The notes under the pieces were generated by a model. That model was not told the origin of the DNA. It did no database searches and worked only from the letters and a program-made list of their open reading frames with translations. This document shows positions 33,645 through 44,040 of a stretch of 64,000 nt of DNA, piece after piece (the stretch's first letter is position 1; every line of letters starts with the position of its first letter). The stretch is from Proteles cristata cristata (lineage: Eukaryota > Chordata > Mammalia > Carnivora > Hyaenidae). The stretch is from contig JAESUZ010000425.1 in NCBI GenBank assembly GCA_017311185.1, positions 124,001-188,000 of the forward strand, given 5' to 3'. Position numbers and translations under genes: made by a program.

Positions 33645-33871
33645 GGGCGCCTGGGTGGCTTAGTCAGTTAAGCGTCCGACTTTTGCTTAGGTCATGATCT
33701 CGCGGTTCGTGGGTTCGAGCCCCGCCGGGCTCTGTGCTGACTGCCAGCTCAGAGCCTGGAGCCTGTTTCAGTCTGTGACTCCCTCTCTCTGACCCTCCCC
33801 TGCTCATACTGTCTCTCTCTCTCTCTCCTAGAAATAAATAAAATATTTTAAAAAATTTAAAAAAATGTTTC
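33645..33871 (+). mobile_element. CanSINE, young subfamily, long TSD
   Basis: TSD TTAAAAAAAAAGATTGCTGG: 33625-33644 and 33873-33892. Diagnostic tttgcttagg and gctgactgccagctc. Confidence 0.94.
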
Positions 33872-33962
33872 ATTAAAAAAAAAGATTGCTGGATACAAAA
33901 TCAACATATTTGTTTCTAAATGAAAGCAATGATTAGCAGATGGCATTTCAAAATAGGACTTA

Positions 33963-34145
33963 AGGGCACCTGAGTGGCTCAGTTCCTTAAGCGTCTGGCT
34001 TCAGATGAGGTCGTGATCTCACGGTTAGTGAGTTCAAGCCCTGCTTCAAGCTCTCTGCTGTCAGCGCAGACCCTGCTTCAGATCTATCCCTGCCCCTCCT
34101 CCTCTCTCTCTCTTAAAACTAAATACACATTTTTTAAAAACAGCA
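33963..34145 (+). mobile_element. CanSINE, sense
   Basis: agggcacctgagtggctcag head; tail aaactaaatacacattt. Confidence 0.87.
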
Positions 34146-34150
34146 CTTAA

Positions 34151-34257
34151 GGGGCCCCTGGCTGTCTCAGTCGATACAGTGTGTGACTCTTGATTTCAGG
34201 GTTGTATATTTGAGCCCCACATTGGATGTGGAGATTACTTAAGAATAAAGTCTTCCT
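34151..34257 (+). mobile_element. SINEC_c-like CanSINE, split
   Basis: Short type without CT tail: cagggttgtatatttgagcc, attggatgtggagattactt; its tail continues after the inserted copy at 34481. Confidence 0.8.
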
Positions 34258-34480
34258 GGGGCGCCTGGGTGGCGTAGTCGGTTAAGCGTCCGACTTTCGC
34301 TTGGGTCATGATCTCGCGGTTCGTGGGTTCGAGCCCCACGTCGGGCTCTGTGCTGACTGCCAGCTCAGAGCCTGGAGCCTGTTTCAGTCTGTCACTTCCT
34401 CTCTCTCTGACCCTCCCCTGCTCATGCTGTCTCTCTCTCTCTCTCTCTCCTAGAAATAAATAAAAAATGTTAAAAAAAAA
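34258..34480 (+). mobile_element. CanSINE, young subfamily, perfect 17-bp TSD
   Basis: AAGAATAAAGTCTTCCT at 34241-34257 and 34481-34497. Full diagnostic set (tttcgcttgggtc, gctgactgccagctc, tcctagaaataaa). Confidence 0.96.
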
Positions 34481-34514
34481 AAGAATAAAGTCTTCCTTAA
34501 ATTCTTAAAAATTG

Positions 34515-34728
34515 TTTTTAATGTTTATTTTTGAGCAAGACAGAGAGAGACAGAGACAGAGCACAAGCAGGGGAGGGGCAGAGAGAGAGGGAGACACAGA
34601 ATCCGAAGCAGGCTCCAGGCTCTGTGCTGACAGCTCAGAGCCCAATGCGGGGCTCAGACTCACAAGCTGCGAGATCATGACCTGAGCCGAAGTGGATGCT
34701 TAACCGATTGAGCCACCCAGACCCCCCT
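34515..34728 (-). mobile_element. CanSINE, antisense
   Basis: Old-type; ends gccacccagacccccct. Confidence 0.9.
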
Positions 34729-34732
34729 ATAA

Positions 34733-34925
34733 AATACAAATTGTGCTGAGGGTTGATGGAGGGGGTGGGCAGGGGATGGGCTACATGGGAGATGGGTATA
34801 GGAGGGCACTTCTTGTGATGAGGTCTGGGTGTTGTATATAAGTGATGAATCACTGAATTCTGCTCCTGAAACCAATATTGCACTGTATGTTAACTAACTT
34901 AAAATTTAAATTTAAAAGTATGTAT
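34733..34925 (+). mobile_element. L1 3' UTR fragment
   Basis: ggagggcacttcttgtgatg and ccaatattgcactgtatgtt, same type as the end of the L1 at 3625. Confidence 0.75.
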
Positions 34926-35430
34926 ATAAAATAAAACAAATCCTGGTGGGGACTCCGCTGAGAATCTGACCTCCCTCTGCCTGGTGGTGGCAGCTGGTCT
35001 TACCCCAACCCCATCCAGACCCTCACCCTCAGTTTCTTGATTCCTTAATCCTCCCTCCCCTCCTCTGCCCTGCCTCTAAAAGCTGGGATTCCTGGCGGCT
35101 AGGACCCAGGGCCATGCTCTCTCTCCTGGTGAGTCCAGCCATTCCTCGGCTCCAAATGCCACCTCTGTCAGCTAAGAGTGGGGTTTGACAGAAGTCACCC
35201 AAGGCAGAACAAAGGAGATAGGAGTTTATAGAATGCACTGCAAAGGAGCAGTGGGCAGAGCAGCAAAAGGGAGACTGTCCGCCAGGAGGCGGTGGTGAGG
35301 GGCTATAATTACAGGGGAGAGAGAGAGAGTGTGGGGATAGATATATGGAATTTTCCCTTCATTGGTGATCATTCCACACTCTGTGCTGGAATCATCACCA
35401 ACAACCCTGAGCCTTTCCAATCCCCTGTGC
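34926..35430. other. Unclassified stretch
   Basis: No recognisable repeat beyond a short (GA)n at 35318-35332, and no coding signal. Confidence 0.3.
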
Positions 35431-35640
35431 TAGCCTCTGAGCCCCCCAACATGCTGTTCCCTCTGTGAGGCATACTCTTGCCCGTAATCTTCCTCAGACT
35501 CACATATGCCTCCTCCAGGAAGCCCTCCTTGACACCCACCATTCCCGGACTAGCAGGCACTTATTCGGGTTCAAACAGTCCCCTGTGCCTCCCTGATCCC
35601 AGCCTTGATCCCACTGGGCAGGAAATGGTGACTGAGCAAG
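35431..35640 (+). mobile_element. L2 relic
   Basis: tgctgttccctctgtgaggc and tcctccaggaagccctcctt match the L2 3' half. Confidence 0.65.
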
Positions 35641-36189
35641 CGGGCTCCCCACTTATCACTCCCCACTGATCAGTGAGCCTCGTGAAATACAGATGGATTG
35701 TACTGCAGATTTGGAAATAAGGGTGCATAAGGGAGAATGTGACTTCCCCAAAGTAACACCAGGAGTCAGTGACCCCCTGACCCTGGGCACTGCCTTTGGT
35801 CAGCTTTCCAAGGGTGGGTCTCCCTTTTTTGCTTTCCAAGGGTGGGTCTCGCTTTTGCAGGAAGATAGGAAAAAAAAAATGGAGCCCGTCCAGGTTAGTT
35901 CCTGCAGCTGAACTGAAAATAATTCCTCGAAGTTGATAGCCTAGCGCCCTCCCCCTCACCGCTTCCCCAGGAAAGGAAAGAGCTGAGTGGAGAAAAAGGA
36001 TTCTTCTTCTGTAGTCTTTGACATTTTTCATGAGCCCGTAATCGTCTGCCATGTGTGTAATTTTCAATCTCTATGAAAAGTTAGAGGAGATAAAGTCACT
36101 GCCATCGGACTGTCATGAGGTTTGGGGGCCACGTCTGGCAGGTGACAACTGCCCAGAGCCAGATAGCAGCGAAGTGCCTTCACCCACCA

Positions 36190-36290
36190 TCCGCATCCTA
36201 CTGAGAACTGAACAGAGGGAGGTCAAGTCGCCCGCCCAAGGTCACACAGCTCAAGGCGAGTACGGGGATTTGAACCCAGGTAGCTCCTGG
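36190..36290 (-). mobile_element. MIR fragment
   Basis: gcccaaggtcacacagctca then gggatttgaacccagg. Confidence 0.75.
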
Positions 36291-36960
36291 CTGCAGAGAG
36301 CAGGTCAAGAGGGGGAGGAAGGCAGGGAGGGGTCAGTGCCTCTGGGGTTCTCCTCACCCCTCTCCCCTCCAGCCCAAAGCAGTGAGCTGGTGAAGCAGTC
36401 GGGTGAGGCAGGGGGGTTTTAGGACGCCAGAGGAAGGGGGTGCGGCAGGGCGGGGCTCCCCCCAGGATATGGAAGGATGGGCATCAGAGTGGGGCTCATT
36501 CATTTGTTTCTATGCCCAGAGCAACCAGTTGGTTGGTACCGACAGGTTGGGAGTAGGGATGGAGCCGGATCAGGGAGGGAAGGACAGTGGAGAAACAGCC
36601 CAGAACAGTAAGAGCCCAGGAGCCATGTGACCTTGAACAGATAAGGGAACTTTCTTCTGCCCCCATTTTCTTTGAGGTTGGGAATATTTGAACACCTCCC
36701 TCAAGGCAGTAATGTGAGGATAGGAAGAGTCATGCCTCTTGGAGGAGCCCAAAGCGGATTCCTTCACCCAGCCAGAGGCTGGGGGGTAAGGGGTCCAGAC
36801 TTATTATTTTCTGAGCCTCTAATGCCTGTGGGTTCAAAGCTGAACGGAGATGCCAGCGCCTGCTCTCACGGGCTTACCCGGAAGTCCGCAAGCTGTGCAG
36901 GCCGAGGGCCAGAGTAGAGCCCTGATGCGATTTGATGGGTACTACATCCTTAGGAGGCGG
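36291..36960. other. SINE-free stretch
   Basis: About 670 bases with short overlapping frames only; GC-moderate; nothing recognised. Confidence 0.3.
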
Positions 36961-36961
36961 G

Positions 36962-37078
36962 TGCAGCGATGAGCCCCATTTACCGGTGAGGAAAACTGAG
37001 AGGCTGTATAACTTGGCCAAAATCACCCAAAGTGCCATGGCAGTGTTAGGCAGAGTTGAATTCAGGTAATTCCTGTTC
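36962..37078 (-). mobile_element. MIR fragment
   Basis: gccccatttaccggtgagga and acttggccaaaatcacccaa. Confidence 0.7.
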
Positions 37079-37154
37079 CTAGAAGTTGCTTCCAAAACTC
37101 ACACGTGGGCCTCCCTCTTCCCACACCACTCCACCTCCTCAAACGTTTCCTGTT

Positions 37155-37243
37155 CCTTTTTTTAAGTAAGCTTTGCACCCTACTTGGGGCTTGAACTCGG
37201 GTCCCTGATCGCATGCTCTACTGACTGAGCCAGCCAGGTGCCC
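37155..37243 (-). mobile_element. SINEC_c-like CanSINE
   Basis: cctacttggggcttgaactc and gactgagccagccaggtgcc. Confidence 0.8.
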
Positions 37244-37334
37244 CTTTCTCTGCCTTTTTGAATGCAAAACCTTAAGCTTACTCCCGTGCTGTTCCAACCA
37301 AAGAATTCTTTATTGTGTTTATTACTATTAGCAC

Positions 37335-37553
37335 TTTTTAAAATGTTTCTTTTTTTGGTAGGGAAGGGGCAGAGAGCAAGGGAGACAGAGGATCCAAAGT
37401 GCTGACAGCAGAGAGCCCGGAGAGTCCCCCGCGTGTGGGGCTCACACTCATGAACTGTGAGATCGTGACCTGAGGCAAAGCCAGGCACTCGACTGACTGA
37501 GTCACCCAGGGGCCCTTTGGATGCTTCACCTACAGAGCCACCCAGGTGCCCCT
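37335..37553 (-). mobile_element. CanSINE plus extra head fragment
   Basis: Antisense copy to 37515 (gagtcacccaggggccc), then a second head end (gagccacccaggtgcccc) at about 37535-37552. Confidence 0.82.
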
Positions 37554-37991
37554 CCAACCAGCCAATTCTTAAGATGCTGCCCTCCACCCTTCTTCCACTC
37601 CCTGGTCTCCACCAACCAGCTGAACCACATATTTTCATCCACCAGAACACTTCTTGCCCTAAGAGAATTCCAAAGCCAGCCGCTGAATCTGGGGCATTTT
37701 CATCTCACTTTTAATTTCCTCCAAGGGGTGAGGAAGATGGGTCCCACTCCCACCGCCGTCCATCATTGGGCTTGGAGGTGGGACCAGCATCAGGCAAATG
37801 ATCACAGAGGTTCAGTCTGAAGACACCTCCTCCCTCCCACCCCCTACCAGATTCAAGAGGGGAGCCTGGAGCGCTGGGAGGTGAGGGGGGGGTGGACGGA
37901 GAGGGGAGGGCAAGAGAGGGCACAGTCAACCCAAATGCTGCAGGCATAAAGAACCAGACCCCCATGACTGGACATTTGAAATGAGGAAGTT

Positions 37992-38082
37992 CTCAGTGCG
38001 TCTGGATGGCTCGGTACAGCATGGGACTCTGGATCGCAAGGTTATGAGTTCGAGCCCCTCACTGGGTACAGACATTATTTAA
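37992..38082 (+). mobile_element. SINEC_c-like CanSINE, split
   Basis: gcgtctggatggctcggtac and ttatgagttcgagcccctca; interrupted by the next SINE. Confidence 0.75.
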
Positions 38083-38327
38083 TTTTTTTTAATGTTAATT
38101 TAAATTTAATTTAATGTTAATTAAAAAAATTTATTTTTAGGAGAGAGAGAGAGACAGCGTGAGCAGGGGAGGGTCAGAGAGAGAGGGAGTCACAGACTGA
38201 AACAGGCTCCAGGCTCTGAGCTGGCAGTCAGCACAGAGCCCGACGCGGGGCTTGAACCCACGAACCGCGAGATCATGACCTAAGTGAAAGTCGGACACCC
38301 AACCGACTAAGCCACCCAGGCGCCCCG
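38083..38327 (-). mobile_element. CanSINE, young subfamily, antisense
   Basis: TSD GTACAGACATTATTTAA (38066-38082) / GTATAGACATTACTTAA (38328-38344), two mismatches. Begins with tttttaggagag. Confidence 0.93.
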
Positions 38328-38501
38328 GGTATAGACATTACTTAAAAAAATTAAAAAATGAACTGAGATAGTTCTCAACAAAAGTGAAAGACAGAGTGCC
38401 TTCTGTAAGAGGAAACACCGAAACACCCTAGAGACTGATTAAAGGGGAAATGGATGTGGACTTTGCATCAAAACCATTCACTATTGAAATACGTCCTAGG
38501 A

Positions 38502-38712
38502 GGGACGCCTGGGCGGCTCAGTGGGTTAAGCATCCGACTTCGGCTCGGGTCATGATCTCACAGTCCGTGGTTTCAAGCCCCACATCAGGCTCTGTGCTGA
38601 CAACTCAGAGCCAGGAGCCTGCTTCAGATTCTGTCTCCCTCTCTCTCTGCCCCTCTCCCGCTCACTCTCTCTCTGTCACTCAAAATAAAATAAAGACATA
38701 AAAAAAAATTTA
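38502..38712 (+). mobile_element. CanSINE, sense
   Basis: gggacgcctgggcggctcag head; flanks gaaatacgtcctagga / gaaatacctcctagga. Confidence 0.92.
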
Positions 38713-38882
38713 AAGAAATACCTCCTAGGAATGAAAACAATTGAACCAAAGCCACATATATGGATAAGAATGAATCTCAAACACTAAAATAAAAAGGCCA
38801 GTTTTTAAACCTGCCAAAGAATCTTTTCCCAAATATTGTGTGTAGATGCATAGATATGCAGTAAAAGATAAAAACAAAAAGG

Positions 38883-39055
38883 TGGGGTGCTGGGTGGCTC
38901 AGTGAGGTCATACTTTCACAGTCTGTGAATTCAAGCCCCACCTCAGGCTTTGTGCTGACAGCAAGGAGTCTCCTTGAGATTTTCTTTCTACCTCTTTCTG
39001 CCTCTCCCCTGCTTTCTCTCTTGCTCTCTCAAATATAAATAAACATTTTAAAAAT
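38883..39055 (+). mobile_element. CanSINE, sense, internally deleted
   Basis: Lacks the segment between A and B boxes (gctcagtgaggtcatactttc). Confidence 0.85.
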
Positions 39056-39105
39056 TAATAAATTAAAGATAAATAAATAACAAAAACATTTAAAAAATAA
39101 AAATA

Positions 39106-39320
39106 AGGGGCGCCTGGGTGGCTCAGTCAGTTAAGCCTCTGACTTCAGCTCAGGTCATGATCTCACGGTTCATGAGTTCAAGCCCCGCACCGGGCTCTGG
39201 GCTAACACTCCACCAGCCCAGAGCCTGGTCCCTGCCTCAGATTCTGTGTCTCCGTCTCTGCCCTCCCCACTTGTGCTCTCTCTCTCTCTCTCTTTCTCTC
39301 TTTCTCAAAAATAAATAAAC
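39106..39320 (+). mobile_element. CanSINE, sense
   Basis: aggggcgcctgggtggctca head with a small insertion in the linker (ctccaccagccc). Confidence 0.9.
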
Positions 39321-39327
39321 ATTAAAA

Positions 39328-39370
<43 letters not shown>

Positions 39371-39371
39371 G
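39321..39371. repeat. (TAAA)n microsatellite
   Basis: About 12 units extending the SINE tail. Confidence 0.95.
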
Positions 39372-39505
39372 GTACCTCAGGCATCAGGATATTAATTGTA
39401 AGAAAGTAATTCCCTGGGGTGGAGGAGGCAGTGGAAAATGTGACATCTGGGAAGGATCGACCTGTGCAATAGAGCAAAGAGATAAATAAATGGCATAAAG
39501 GTTGG

Positions 39506-39698
39506 GATACCTGGGTGGCTCAGTCAGTTGAGTGTTCAACTTCACCTCAGGTCATGATCTCAATGTTCAGGAGTTTGAGCCCCTCATCCGGCTCCGTGCT
39601 GACAGTGCAGGGCCCGCTTTGGATCTTCTGTCCACCACCCCCCCCTTCCCCACTCACATGTGCTCATTCTCTCTTTCTCTCTAAAATAAACACTAAAA
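39506..39698 (+). mobile_element. CanSINE, sense
   Basis: ggatacctgggtggctcagt head. The flank left of it (39455-39505) is shared with 33350-33394. Confidence 0.87.
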
Positions 39699-39737
39699 AA
39701 ATAATAATAAAGAAAAAAGAAAAAAAAAAACACAGAT

Positions 39738-40262
39738 GGGCGCCTGGCTGGCTCAGTCGGTAAAGGATGCAACTCTTTTTTTTTTTTTATTTTTTTTATT
39801 TATTTATTTTTTTTACAAATAGTTTATTGTCAAATTAGTTTCCACATAACACCCAGTGCTCATCCCCACAAGTGCCCTCCTCCATGCCCACCCTCCTCCC
39901 CCCCACATCCACCAGTCCTCAGTTTTTGTCAGCATTCAAGAGTCTCTCATGGTTTGCCTCTCTCCCTTTCCCCCACCATTTCCGCCCTTCTTCTCCCCCT
40001 TGGTCCTCCGTCAGGTTCCTCCTAATCCTCCTATACGTGCACACATATGATATTTGTCTTTCTCTGCCTGACTTATTTCGCTCAGCATAACACCCTCAAG
40101 GTCCATCCATGTTGCTACACATGGCCAGATTTCACTGTTTCTCATTGCCATGTAGTATTCCATGGTATAGATAAACCACATCTTCTTGAGGATGCAACTC
40201 TTGATCTCGGTTGTGAGTTCAAGCCCCACGTTGGGCGTAGAGCTTACTTAAAACAAAGCAAA
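39738..40262 (+). mobile_element. SINEC_c-like CanSINE split by an L1
   Basis: gggcgcctggctggctcagt to 39777, and gatctcggttgtgagttcaa to about 40262; the gap is an L1 insertion. Confidence 0.88.
39778..40188 (-). mobile_element. L1 3' end with perfect 14-bp TSD
   Basis: Starts with poly(T) and runs antisense through the 3' UTR (tagtttattgtcaaattagt) into the ORF2 end (attccatggtatagataaac). AGGATGCAACTCTT lies at 39764-39777 and 40189-40202, so both edges are exact. Same L1 lineage as 12746-13290. Confidence 0.95.
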
Positions 40263-40696
40263 ACAAAACAAAACCCACAGTTTCCAAATGGTGTGATTCA
40301 GACCAAGTTCCCAAGCAGGGCTTGATATTTAATCTAACTACAGTTTCAACCTCCCCAAGAAATGTACACTTAACTGGTCAGCCAGGAAATTTTTGGGTCC
40401 ATGCCAGGAGTCTGCCACCTGGTTCCCCTCCAGTCCCCCCCCCAAAAATGAGGCAATCTGCATGATGAGACCCCTGCTTCTTCCCTTAGGGGAAAGCCAT
40501 CTTGCCCCAAACCCTGTAAGGATGCTAACAACTTTCTCGCCCCCACCCCCTTCTTTAAAATCTTTCCATTTCGTACCTCTCCTCAGAGCCCACCCCCCCC
40601 CCCATTTACTAGATGAGATGCTGGCCTACTCCTGAATAGTTATTCACTTGAACTTTTGTGATTTAACACATTAAAGATTATTGCTGGAGGAGGGGA

Positions 40697-40783
40697 GGGA
40701 GGCCTGAGTGGCTCAGCCGTTAAGCATCAGACTATTGATTGGGTTGTGAGTTCAAGCCCTGTGTTGGGTATGGAGCCTCCAGG
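40697..40783 (+). mobile_element. SINEC_c-like CanSINE
   Basis: aggcctgagtggctcagccg and gggttgtgagttcaagccct. Confidence 0.82.
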
Positions 40784-40786
40784 CAG

Positions 40787-40870
40787 GAAGGAAGGAAGGA
40801 AGGAAGGAAGGAAGGAAGGAAGGAAGGGAGGGAGGGAGGGAGGGAAGGAGGGAGGGGAAAGAAAGAAAGG

Positions 40871-40906
<36 letters not shown>

Positions 40907-40910
40907 GAAT
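40787..40910. repeat. Purine tract (GGAA/GGGA/GAAA/GA)n
   Basis: About 120 bases of pure A and G on the + strand grown from the SINE tail. Confidence 0.95.
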
Positions 40911-41545
40911 ACTGCTGCTTTACTTCCTGTGACAGAGTCAATTCCCTGAAATTACTCACAGCCAAGGATGCTCTTAGAATCTAGAGAAGCCCCAGGGCAG
41001 GGGTGCCAGGAAGGAAGCAAGACTCATTTTGAACTTCTCCTTTTGCCCAGTCTTGGGGGCTGGGTGGGGTGGCTTTGAGGGAGGGAAGGGGTGGGAGGAG
41101 AAAGTCAGGAGGAAGACACGTGGGCCAGACAGCAGACAGGCCATGTCTTATCCTCACGTAAGTCAAGTTCTGGAACCACAAGGCTTCGGAGGATCCCAAG
41201 CAACATGAACCCCCGCAATTTCCAGAACCCACCACCACTCAGCCTGCTGGAACCCTGGGGATAGCAGCCCCCAGAGTGAGCTAAGAAAGTGCACGGAGCT
41301 AAATTTAAAGAGGGTCAGTCTCCAGCCTCCCTCAGCGCAGATCAGAGTGTGTCTGATGAGAAGTAGCCGGTGGGGGAGAGAGGTCAGTTGTCAGCCACCC
41401 AGGTGGTGAGGAGAGACCGGGATCCACCAGAGAGTTCTCCGTTACCCTGAAATCTACGCCGGCACCCTCCGAATCTATTATTTACACTCAAGAATTCGGA
41501 AACCTCGATTGCTCTGTACACGAATTTGAGAGACTACAAATTGTA
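40911..41545. other. SINE-free stretch
   Basis: About 630 bases with no recognisable repeat; short frames only. Confidence 0.3.
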
Positions 41546-41554
41546 TCCAGATCG

Positions 41555-41730
41555 TTCATTCAACAAAATATTTATTGAGCACCTACTGTGTGTCAGACAC
41601 TGGGAATACATCTGTGAACCCGACAGAAGTCCCTGCCCTCATGAAGAGAACATTCTGGTAGGAGAAGGCAGAATAAAAATGTAACTGCACATATAACATG
41701 CTTTCAGGTAGTGATAGAGGCTATGAAGAC
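41555..41730 (-). mobile_element. L2 relic
   Basis: cattcaacaaaatatttatt, gagcacctactgtgtgtcag and gaagtccctgccctcatgaa. Confidence 0.8.
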
Positions 41731-41799
41731 AATGTTTATGTATTTAACAAACACATTCAAAACTTACTATAGGCCAGGCACTACTGTAAGTACTTTAAA

Positions 41800-41886
41800 A
41801 ATATTAACTTGTTAAAAAAATAAAATAAAATAAAATATTAACTTGTTAAAAAAATAAAATAAAATAAAATAAAATATTAACTTGTT
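41800..41886. repeat. Tandem repeat of about 35-40 bp
   Basis: Three copies of atattaacttgtt, the first two each followed by (AAAAT)n runs of different length. Confidence 0.88.
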
Positions 41887-42029
41887 TAACGTTCATTGAA
41901 GGCCCTATTTAATGAATTAAATCGGGGTCTGGGATTGGGGGAGAGAGAGTAATTTCAGCGCGTGTGGTCTAGGAAAAGTCTCTTCTGGGGGCGGGGGGCT
42001 GGCCTTGAGCTAGGAACAAAAAATGAGCT

Positions 42030-42250
42030 AACTTCAATCTCCAGGCCAAGCATTTCAGGCCAAGGGCTAGTACAAAGGCCCTGAGGCTGGCTTAAGTGTT
42101 CAAGAAAATTTAAAAAAAGAAGGCCAGCGTGAGTGGCGTATCATGAGCAGAGAACAGAGCGGGCCAAGATGATATCAAACTCAGCAACCGGTAGACAGAT
42201 TCTGAAGGGCCTTACAGGCCACCGCAAGGGCTTGACTTTTATTACCAGGG
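42030..42250 (-). mobile_element. L2-like relic
   Basis: gtacaaaggccctgaggctg and gaagggccttacaggccacc are typical of L2-derived 3' sequence. Confidence 0.55.
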
Positions 42251-42319
42251 TAATGGTAAGTCTTGTCTTGGAATCTTTAGAATCTTAGGGATTTGGAAGT
42301 TTTCTTATCTACAGGATGG

Positions 42320-43020
42320 TGTGTAAAAATTAATAAAAGGAAACTCACTAAAATGGAGTCAGGAGGTTGTACAGGGAGAGTCTCACTTCCAACCACTCAA
42401 AGCCAATTGCAGATCTAATAGGAAGAGAAGGACTTTGCCAATGGATGCTATTTTACTATGCTTGCTGGAGAAAGGAAGGCTTGGCTCCTCCCCACCTCAG
42501 TAGGCCAGCCAATGAGAGACAGTCAAAACCAGCCATTGAGAAGCCACTTTATATATTTCCATCTTTCAATTTGCTCCAATGGACTTTTTGTTTATAACAG
42601 CCTTCCCAATTCCCCCCACCCCCACCCCCTTCCTCTATAAAAGAGTATACCTCTGGGTACCTGGCTGGCTCAATCAGTTAGGCCTCTGACTCTTGATCTT
42701 GACTCAGGTCATGATCTTGTGGTTTGTGAGTTTGGGCCCAGGTCAGGCTTGGGTTGGGCTCTGCGCTGATAGTGATCCTAGGCGCCTACTAGGATTCTTC
42801 TCTCTTTTTCTCTCTCTGCCCCTCCCCTGCTAGCGCTTGAGTGCTCTTTCTCTCTCTCAAAATAAATAAATATAAGTAAGGGGGGGGAAAAAAAGAGCAT
42901 ACCTCACCTTTGTTCTCTGGATTTGCCTATCTATGGTTTTGCCTAGCCTGCTTGCTCTCTATTGCAATTCTCTCCTATTCCCAAATAAACCCATCTTCTA
43001 CTAGTAAAATAATCGACAGT
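42320..43020 (+). mobile_element. Candidate solo LTR of an endogenous retrovirus
   Basis: LTR-like order: CCAAT box (gccagccaatgagag near 42505), TATA box (ctctataaaag near 42634-42644), then a polyadenylation signal ccaaataaaccc near 42982, with about 340 bases between TATA and AATAAA once the SINE (42654-42890) is removed. Starts tgtaaaaatt; the right edge is obscured by two SINEs. No internal viral genes follow, so a solo LTR is inferred. Family not named. Confidence 0.5.
42654..42890 (+). mobile_element. CanSINE inside the LTR
   Basis: TSD AAAAGAGTATACCTC (42639-42653) / AAAAGAGCATACCTC (42891-42905). Confidence 0.9.
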
Positions 43021-43029
43021 TTTATTTTT

Positions 43030-43265
43030 TAAAAATTAAAAAAAATTTTTTTTAATGTTTTATTTATTTCTGAGAGAGAGAGAGATCGGCAGCATGAGCA
43101 GGGGAGGGTCAGAGAGAGAGAATCCCAAACAGAATCCTAAACAGGCTCCAGGCTCTGAGCTGGCTGTCAGCACAAATCCCGACACAGGGCTCGAAGCCAC
43201 AAACCATGCAATCATGACCTGAGCTGAAGTAGGACGCTTAACCGACTGAGCCATCCAGGCGCCCC
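43030..43265 (-). mobile_element. CanSINE, intermediate subfamily
   Basis: Antisense; linker gagctggctgtcagc, older head. Confidence 0.9.
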
Positions 43266-43485
43266 TAAAAAAAATTTTTTTAAACATTTGTTCATTTTTG
43301 AGAGACAGAGACAGAGTGTGAGCGGGGGAGGGGCACAGAAAGAGGGAGATACAGAATCTGAAGCAGGCTCTGGGGTCTGAGCTGTCAGCACAGAGCCTGA
43401 TGCTGGGATTGAACTCACAGACCGCGAGATCATGACCTGAGCTGAAGTTGGATGCTCAACTGACTGAGGTGCCCAGATGCCTCTT
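43266..43485 (-). mobile_element. CanSINE, antisense
   Basis: Directly behind the previous copy; head gctgaagttggatgctcaac. The pair is flanked by agttttatttt on both sides (near 43018 and 43489). Confidence 0.88.
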
Positions 43486-43613
43486 GATAGTTTTATTTTA
43501 AGGTTAACCTTTGCAATCAAAGTCATCTTAGAACACTAGCCTCTTACAACTTCTGCAATCTTCTCATTTCTATTCTAGTCCAGACCTGCTTCTCTCAAAA
43601 CATGGCCAGAAAT

Positions 43614-43805
43614 TGGGATGCCTGGGGGGCTCAGTCGGTTGAACGACTGACTCTTGATTTCCACTCAAGTCATGATCTCACAGTCATGAGATGAAGCCTG
43701 GAGTCAGGCTCCGTGGTGGACACTGCCAGTACAGAGCTTAAGGTTCTCTCACTCCCTCTACCCCTCCCCTGCTTGCTCTCTCACTTTCTCTCTCTCTAAA
43801 ATAAA
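43614..43805 (+). mobile_element. CanSINE, SINEC_b-like
   Basis: gggatgcctggggggctcag, ctgactcttgatttccactc; body differs from SINEC_Fc. Confidence 0.85.
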
Positions 43806-43810
43806 AATTA

Positions 43811-44040
43811 GGGGTGCCTCAGTGGCTCCATTGGTTAAGCTTTTGACTTTGACTCAGGTCATGATCTCGCAGTTTGTGGGTTCAAGCCCTGCATCGGGCT
43901 CTGTGCTGACAGCTCAGAGCCTGGAGCCTGCTTCGGATTCTATGTCTCCCTCTCTTTCTGCCCCTCCCCTGCTCATACTCTCTCTCTCTCCCTCTCTCTC
44001 AAAAATAAATACTAAAAAAATAAAAATAAAAATTAATTAA
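43811..44040 (+). mobile_element. CanSINE, sense
   Basis: aggggtgcctcagtggctcc head, full tail. Confidence 0.9.

Larger units (their letters stand above)
32815..33962 (+). mobile_element. L1 ORF2 fragment broken by SINEs
   Basis: Ordered pieces: aaagtatttgacaaaaaatt (near 32850), aatgccttagtcggataaag and gcaagacaaggatgactact (33200-33400), and ttgctggatacaaaatcaac (33880-33960). Three SINEs interrupt them. Stops and gaps make it inactive. Confidence 0.75.
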
